The notes beneath the pieces were generated by a model. That model was given only the letters and a program-made list of their open reading frames with translations, ran no database searches and was not told the origin of the DNA. From contig JACDGA010000049.1 of NCBI GenBank assembly GCA_013815505.1, positions 1 to 9,364 on the forward strand: a stretch of DNA of 9,364 nt. The letters run 5' to 3'. Positions 5,773-9,364 of this stretch are shown here, piece after piece (positions within the stretch are counted from its first letter, which is position 1; each line of letters starts with the position of its first letter). This DNA comes from Acidimicrobiia bacterium (lineage in GTDB: Bacteria; Actinomycetota; Acidimicrobiia; Acidimicrobiales; Ilumatobacteraceae). The translations under genes and the position numbers were made by a program.

Positions 5773-7275
5773 GTGAGCGACGACCCGGCGACCAGCGGCA
5801 GCGGTCTCGCCGCAGAGCGGGTGCGGCGTCTGGCGCAGGTGGACGCACTGCGCGCCGGCGGCACCGAGCCCTACCCGTACCGCTTCGATCGCACGCACAC
5901 CGTCGCCGAGGTCCGTTCGGCGTGGGGCGAGATGGCAGCGGGCGCCGAGACGGACGACGAGGTGCGCGTGGCCGGCCGGATCGTGCTCGTGCGCGACACG
6001 GGCAAGCTCGTGTTCGCCACGATCCTCGATTGCGGCGCCGAGCTACAACTGTTCATCTCGAAGGCCGTCGTCGGCGACGAAGCGTTCGCCGTGGTGAAGG
6101 CGCTCGATCGCGGCGACTGGGTCGGGGTGCACGGCACGGTGATGACGACGCGGGCCGGCGAGCTGTCGGTGAAGGTGCGGGAGCTGACGCTGCTGGCGAA
6201 GTCGATCCGGCCGCTCCCCGACAAGTGGCACGGCCTGACCGATGTCGACACCCGCTTCCGCCAGCGCTACGCCGACCTCGTGGTCAACGCCGACGCGCGC
6301 CGAGCGTTCGAGGTGCGCCACGCCGTGATCGCCAGCTTCCGTGCGACGTTCGCCGCCCGCGACTACGTGGAGGTGGAGACGCCGCTCCTCCACCTGGAGG
6401 CCGGCGGGGCACACGCCCGACCGTTCGAGACGCACCACAACTCGCTCGACATGCAGCTCTACTTGCGCATCGCGATCGAGCTCCACCTGAAGCGGCTCAT
6501 CGTCGGCGGCATGGACCGGGTGTTCGAGATCGGCAGGGTGTTCCGCAACGAGGGAATCTCCACTCGCCACAACCCCGAGTTCACGATGATGGAGAGCTAC
6601 GAGGCGTACGCCGACTACGAGGACGTGATGGTGCTCACCGAGGACCTGGTCCGCCATGCCGCGAGCGACGCGCTCGGCACGACGGTCGTCGAGGTCGCCG
6701 GTGAGACCATCGACCTCGCCGAGCCGTGGCCGCGCCGATCGATGGTCGAGCTGGCGAGCGAGGGCATCGGCGAGACGATCCATCCATCGCGGTCCGTCGA
6801 CGAGCTGCGCCGAATCGCCGAAGCTCACGACGTGCGGTGCGAGTCCTCGTGGGGGCCTGGCCGCCTCGTCGAGGAACTGTTCGAGGCGACGACGGAGAAG
6901 TCGTTGATCCGTCCCACGTTCGTGACGGGGCACCCGAAGGAGACGTCGCCACTGGCACGAGCCGACCGCAACGATCCGCTGGTCACCGAACGCTTCGAGC
7001 TGTACGCCAACGGGCGCGAGATCGCCAACGGCTACAGCGAGCTCAACGATCCCGTCGAGCAGCGGCGGCGCTTCGAGGAGGAGCAGGCGGCGAAGGACGC
7101 CGGCGAGGTCGAACGTGGCACGATCGACGAGGACTACCTGCGGGCGCTGGAGTACGGGATGCCGCCGACCGGCGGGCTCGGCATCGGCGTCGACCGCCTC
7201 GTCATGCTGCTCGCCGGTGTCGAATCGATCCGCGAGATCATCCTCTTCCCGACGCTGCGACCGGAGGTCTGGTGA
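5773..7275 (+). CDS. lysS: Lysyl-tRNA synthetase, class II
   Basis: 500 residues, standard length. Charges tRNA-Lys with lysine in the cytoplasm using ATP. Seen: N-terminal OB-fold anticodon domain (about 58-160; VAGRIVLVRDTGKLVFATI), motif 1 region RHAVIASFRATFAARDYVEV with VETPLL, the lysine/ATP site segment AGGAHARPFETHHNSLD, motif 2 FEIGRVFRNEG (251-261) followed by STRHNPEFTMMESYEAYADY, then ISPL-like TSPLARADRNDP, FELYANGREIANGYSELNDP and motif 3 GGLGIGVDRLVMLL (467-480). All class II signatures are intact. No extra N-terminal membrane domain of the actinobacterial LysX type. The start GTG 5773 gives a short tail before VRRLAQVDALRAGG, as in the family. dapD of lysine synthesis follows 103 bp downstream on the same strand. 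Confidence 0.97.
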   Translation: MSDDPATSGSGLAAERVRRLAQVDALRAGGTEPYPYRFDRTHTVAEVRSAWGEMAAGAETDDEVRVAGRIVLVRDTGKLVFATILDCGAELQLFISKAVVGDEAFAVVKALDRGDWVGVHGTVMTTRAGELSVKVRELTLLAKSIRPLPDKWHGLTDVDTRFRQRYADLVVNADARRAFEVRHAVIASFRATFAARDYVEVETPLLHLEAGGAHARPFETHHNSLDMQLYLRIAIELHLKRLIVGGMDRVFEIGRVFRNEGISTRHNPEFTMMESYEAYADYEDVMVLTEDLVRHAASDALGTTVVEVAGETIDLAEPWPRRSMVELASEGIGETIHPSRSVDELRRIAEAHDVRCESSWGPGRLVEELFEATTEKSLIRPTFVTGHPKETSPLARADRNDPLVTERFELYANGREIANGYSELNDPVEQRRRFEEEQAAKDAGEVERGTIDEDYLRALEYGMPPTGGLGIGVDRLVMLLAGVESIREIILFPTLRPEVW

Positions 7276-7284
7276 CAACACGTG

Positions 7285-7325
7285 ATCTGCGTTCCCCGGC
7301 CACGCCACCTGCAGCCTGCGCAGAT
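7285..7325 (+). repeat. Inverted repeat in the lysS-dapD gap
   Basis: ATCTGCG (7285-7291) and CGCAGAT (7319-7325) form 7-bp complementary arms around 27 nt. It starts 10 nt after the lysS stop. It could be part of a weak terminator or an operator upstream of the dapD promoter candidate; the long loop makes chance pairing a real possibility. Confidence 0.25.
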
Positions 7326-7336
7326 TCGGCCGCTCC

Positions 7337-7342
7337 TACGCT
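7337..7342 (+). promoter_or_regulatory. Candidate -10 box of dapD
   Basis: TACGCT fits TAnnnT and lies 36 nt before the dapD ATG, which would give a leader of about 30 nt that includes the GCGAGG site. Unlike most neighbours, dapD would then be a leadered gene. dapD could equally be read through from lysS. Confidence 0.28.
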
Positions 7343-7364
7343 GGCGCTCCGTCGCTCGCATCTC

Positions 7365-7370
7365 GCGAGG
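7365..7370 (+). promoter_or_regulatory. Ribosome binding site of dapD
   Basis: GCGAGG, with a GAGG core, ends 8 nt before ATG 7379. It is the only well-placed Shine-Dalgarno-like site before a gene in the window and supports this ATG over the ATG at 7371, which is closed at once by a stop. Confidence 0.5.
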
Positions 7371-7378
7371 ATGGTCTG

Positions 7379-8314
7379 ATGACGCAGACAGCATGGGGCG
7401 CCGGCTTCGCCACCGAGACACTTGACGGCGAGGTGTTGGACACCTGGTACCGCTGGCTCGGCTGGGGGGAGTACGAGGGCGGCGACTTCGACGACGAGCT
7501 GGTGGCTGTCGAGCGCGCCGACCACCCCAGCGCGGAGCGCCGCGGTGTGCGGGTGCGCGCCGCCCGAGTCACGATCGACGTCGACGAGCCGCCGGCATCA
7601 CCAGGGGACGCCTACCTGCGCCTGCACCTGCTATCCAACCGGCTGACGCCGCCGAACTCGATGAACCTCGACGGGATCTTCGGTGCGCTCAACAACGTGA
7701 CGTGGACGAACCTCGGCCCCGTGCCCGTCGAGCGGGCCGACGAGGTGCGTGTCGCCGAGTTCCGCGATGGGCGGCGGCTCACGATCTACGGGCAGGACAA
7801 GTTCCCCCGCATGCTCGACTACGTGTCGCCGCCGGGTCTGCGCATCGCCGACGCGGACCGTGTGCGCCTTGGCGCCCACCTCGCCGAGGGCACCGTCGTC
7901 ATGCACGAGGGCTACTGCAACTTCAACGCCGGCACGCTCGGCACGTCGATGGTGGAGGGCAGGATCTCCCAGGGCGTGGTGCTCGGCGACGGGAGCGACC
8001 TCGGCGGTGGCGCCTCGATCATGGGGACGCTGTCGGGCGGCGGCAAGGAGATCGTCTCGGTCGGTGAGCGCTGCCTCATCGGCGCCAACGCCGGCATCGG
8101 CATCAGCCTCGGTGACGACTGCGTCGTCGAGGCCGGCCTCTACGTCACGGCCGGCACGCTCGTGAAGCTGCCCGACGGCAGCGTGGTGAAGGGCGCCGCA
8201 GTGTCGGGCATCAGCGGGATGATGTTCATCCGCCACAGTCAGACCGGGGCGATCGAAGCCCGCGCCCGCACCGGCAAGTGGGAGGGCCTCAACGCCGCCC
8301 TGCACGCCAACTGA
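7379..8314 (+). CDS. dapD: 2,3,4,5-tetrahydropyridine-2,6-dicarboxylate N-succinyltransferase
   Basis: 311 residues, close to the actinobacterial DapD (about 317). It succinylates tetrahydrodipicolinate with succinyl-CoA in the succinylase branch to meso-diaminopimelate and lysine; a trimeric cytosolic enzyme. Seen: N-terminal domain with TAWGAGFAT and LHLLSNRLTPPNSMNLDGIF, then the left-handed beta-helix of hexapeptide turns: LGAHLAEGTVVMHEGYCNFN (about 163-182), AGTLGTSMVEGRISQGVVLG with Glu193 in MVEGR at the position of the known catalytic Glu, GSDLGGGASIMGTLSGGG, GANAGIGISLGDDCVVEAGL and a C-terminus ending in LHAN, as I recall for M. tuberculosis DapD. This is the actinobacterial type, not the shorter E. 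coli type. The product feeds cell-wall peptidoglycan and lysine, the substrate of LysS encoded just upstream. Confidence 0.96.
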   Translation: MTQTAWGAGFATETLDGEVLDTWYRWLGWGEYEGGDFDDELVAVERADHPSAERRGVRVRAARVTIDVDEPPASPGDAYLRLHLLSNRLTPPNSMNLDGIFGALNNVTWTNLGPVPVERADEVRVAEFRDGRRLTIYGQDKFPRMLDYVSPPGLRIADADRVRLGAHLAEGTVVMHEGYCNFNAGTLGTSMVEGRISQGVVLGDGSDLGGGASIMGTLSGGGKEIVSVGERCLIGANAGIGISLGDDCVVEAGLYVTAGTLVKLPDGSVVKGAAVSGISGMMFIRHSQTGAIEARARTGKWEGLNAALHAN

Positions 8315-8317
8315 CGT

Positions 8318-8350
8318 CATCCGACCGCCATCTGACTGCCATCCGACCGG
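8318..8350 (+). repeat. Three tandem 11-bp repeats upstream of the SDR gene
   Basis: CATCCGACCGC, CATCTGACTGC and CATCCGACCGG follow one another without a gap, starting 3 bp after the dapD stop. Copies 1 and 3 differ only in the last base; copy 2 has two C-to-T changes relative to copy 1. An 11-bp period is close to one helical turn, so the units face the same side of DNA, as in iterated protein-binding sites. Could also be simple slippage. Confidence 0.55.
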
Positions 8351-8351
8351 A

Positions 8352-8387
8352 CAAGGTGCGTGCGCCGACGGGCGCTGGTACACCTTG
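8352..8387 (+). terminator. Stem-loop between dapD and the SDR gene
   Basis: Outer arms CAAGGTG (8352-8358) and CACCTTG (8381-8387), inner arms GCGCC (8362-8366) and GGCGC (8371-8375), loop GACG, with an internal 3x5 loop between the two stems. It begins 37 nt after the dapD stop and has no T run. It may terminate dapD transcripts; because it ends only 4 nt before the SDR ATG, it could also act on the SDR start. Confidence 0.4.
8379..8384 (+). promoter_or_regulatory. Weak candidate -10 box of the SDR gene
   Basis: TACACC sits exactly 7 nt before ATG 8392, the same spacing as at the other genes, but it has C instead of the conserved T at position 6. No Shine-Dalgarno sequence is present (TTGCCCC precedes the ATG). 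Confidence 0.22.
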
Positions 8388-8391
8388 CCCC

Positions 8392-9345
8392 ATGCCCTCC
8401 CTCTCCCCCGCCCGCATCGTCGACGCCGTGCTCGAAGGCACGGTCGTCGGCAGCTTCACGAAGATCGGTCCGTCCGTCCGGCGCCGCCTCGACAAGTGGC
8501 AACCGCTCGCCCGCCTCGACGGCAAGACCGTCGTCGTGACCGGCGCGACGTCGGGGCTCGGGCGGGCGGCGTCGATCGAGCTCGCCCGCCTCGGCGCCAC
8601 GGTCGAGGTCGTCGGACGCGACGAGCAGCGAGCGGCGGATGTCGTGGCCGAGATCGCCCGCTCGTCGTCACCGGACGGCACGCCGAGGGCGTCGGCGAGG
8701 ATCGGCGACATGTCGTCGCTCGCCGGTGTTCGCGCACTCGCCGACCAGCTCGCCAGCACGCACGATCACCTCCACGCCGTCGTCCACTGCGCAGGCGCGA
8801 TGTTCGAGAAGCGGCGTGAGACCGACGACGGGATCGAGGCAACCTGGGCGACGATGGTCGTCGGCCCGCACCTGCTCACGACTCTCCTCGCCGACCGGAC
8901 AGGGCGCGCCGTGTGGGTGTCGTCGGGCGGGATGTACACGCAGCGCGTCGAGCTCGACGACATCGAGTGGCAGCGGCGCAAGTGGAGTGGCTCGAAGGCG
9001 TACGCCCAGGCGAAGCGGGCGCAGGTCGATCTCGTCGCCGAGGCCACCGAGCGCGGCGAGGCACCGCAGCAGTACGCGATGCATCCGGGGTGGGCGGCCA
9101 CACCCGGCGTAGAGACATCGCTGCCGGGTTTCGACAAGGTGATGGGGCCGCTGCTGCGTGATCCCGCCGACGGCGCCGACACGATGGTGTGGCTCGTCGC
9201 TGCGCCGTCCGGCGAGCTGACGGCGGGTGGCTTCTACCACGACCGCCGCCTGCGCAACACGGTGCGCTGGCCGGGTACGGGCACGTCGGCGCCCGATCGC
9301 GATCGGCTGCGGGCGCTCGTCGATCGCCAGGCCAAGCTCGGCTGA
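8392..9345 (+). CDS. Short-chain dehydrogenase/reductase, DHRS12-like
   Basis: 317 residues; substrate unknown. It uses NAD(P)(H) for a carbonyl/alcohol interconversion if active. Seen: a 43-residue N-terminal extension before the Rossmann fold, cofactor loop TGATSGLG (50-57), GRDEQRA after strand 2, HCAGAM (132-137) in place of the usual NNAG, SSGGMY (177-182) with the catalytic Ser, YAQAK with Tyr204 and Lys208, then MHPGWAATPGVETSLPGF and ADGADTMVWL. The combination SSGGM, YAQxK, HPGWAxTPGV and GADTM, plus the length, recalls vertebrate DHRS12 (similar total length, as I remember it). The catalytic-tetrad Asn seems replaced by Met155. ATG 8392 is the first start that gives a family-like N-terminus; the reading frame runs back to 8278 inside dapD but that part is not family-like. 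Not obviously linked to dapD in function. Confidence 0.85.
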   Translation: MPSLSPARIVDAVLEGTVVGSFTKIGPSVRRRLDKWQPLARLDGKTVVVTGATSGLGRAASIELARLGATVEVVGRDEQRAADVVAEIARSSSPDGTPRASARIGDMSSLAGVRALADQLASTHDHLHAVVHCAGAMFEKRRETDDGIEATWATMVVGPHLLTTLLADRTGRAVWVSSGGMYTQRVELDDIEWQRRKWSGSKAYAQAKRAQVDLVAEATERGEAPQQYAMHPGWAATPGVETSLPGFDKVMGPLLRDPADGADTMVWLVAAPSGELTAGGFYHDRRLRNTVRWPGTGTSAPDRDRLRALVDRQAKLG

Positions 9346-9357
9346 TCGGCGAGACAC

Positions 9358-9364
9358 AAAGGAA
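9358..9364 (+). promoter_or_regulatory. Possible ribosome binding site of a gene beyond the window
   Basis: AAAGGAA at the very end, 12 nt after the SDR stop, contains AGGA and would suit a downstream start codon a few bases outside the window. It suggests that the SDR gene may be followed closely by a same-strand gene. Nothing more can be said. Confidence 0.25.

Noticed and set aside
4698..6704. 668-codon open frame on the plus strand across the flavoprotein and lysS
   Set aside because: It overlaps two clearly identified genes in other frames and contains only His/Arg/Asp-rich sequence with no recognisable domain.
1..9364. tRNA, rRNA, CRISPR array, insertion sequence or prophage
   Set aside because: No spaced direct-repeat array, tRNA-like TTCGA arm with acceptor stem, transposase or integrase motif was found on either strand.

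Overview
The window is a GC-rich stretch (about two thirds G+C) of a bacterial chromosome, densely packed with genes. Several features point to an actinobacterium: the M. tuberculosis-like DapD ending in HAN, a fused biotin carboxylase/BCCP alpha chain, an LCP wall-assembly protein, an LpdA/SthA-like flavoprotein, and start codons placed directly behind TAnnnT boxes. The class Acidimicrobiia is a guess from overall look and is not proven by anything here.

Layout. 1-684 (-): N-terminal 228 residues of an LCP-family wall-polymer transferase, cut by the window edge. 722-1450 (-): biotin-protein ligase BirA without a DNA-binding domain. 1470-3263 (+): acyl-CoA carboxylase alpha subunit (biotin carboxylase plus BCCP). 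It is divergent from birA with only 19 bp between the two start codons, so the modifying enzyme and its protein substrate sit back to back. 3264-3427: intergenic, with a 12-bp direct repeat and a 50-nt hairpin between convergent genes. 3428-4281 (-): a two-gene module of an XRE-type repressor/antitoxin followed by a nucleotidyltransferase, joined by an ATGA overlap and headed by a perfect 7-4-7 palindrome lying on the promoter; this looks like a toxin-antitoxin unit. 4347-5708 (-): FAD/NAD(P) oxidoreductase of the dihydrolipoamide dehydrogenase fold that lacks the first redox cysteine. 5773-7275 (+): class II lysyl-tRNA synthetase. 7379-8314 (+): DapD of the succinylase lysine/diaminopimelate pathway. 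8392-9345 (+): SDR resembling DHRS12. A purine-rich tract at the right edge may be the ribosome binding site of a next gene.

Functional themes. Biotinylation and fatty-acid/propionate carboxylation are paired (birA with the carboxylase). Lysine supply and use are paired (dapD with lysS). The toxin-antitoxin-like pair is the most accessory-looking part; everything else looks like core metabolism.

The most general structural observation is a recurring TAnnnT hexamer ending 6-9 nt before the start codon of five of the eight full or partial genes that are not translationally coupled, with no clear Shine-Dalgarno sequence at a normal distance. This suggests leaderless transcription and was used to choose starts. 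I saw no tRNA, rRNA, CRISPR array, insertion sequence or phage gene. I do not see a clearly new multi-gene system; the best candidates for a second look are the HTH/nucleotidyltransferase unit, the cysteine-deficient flavoprotein and the repeat-rich leader of the SDR gene.
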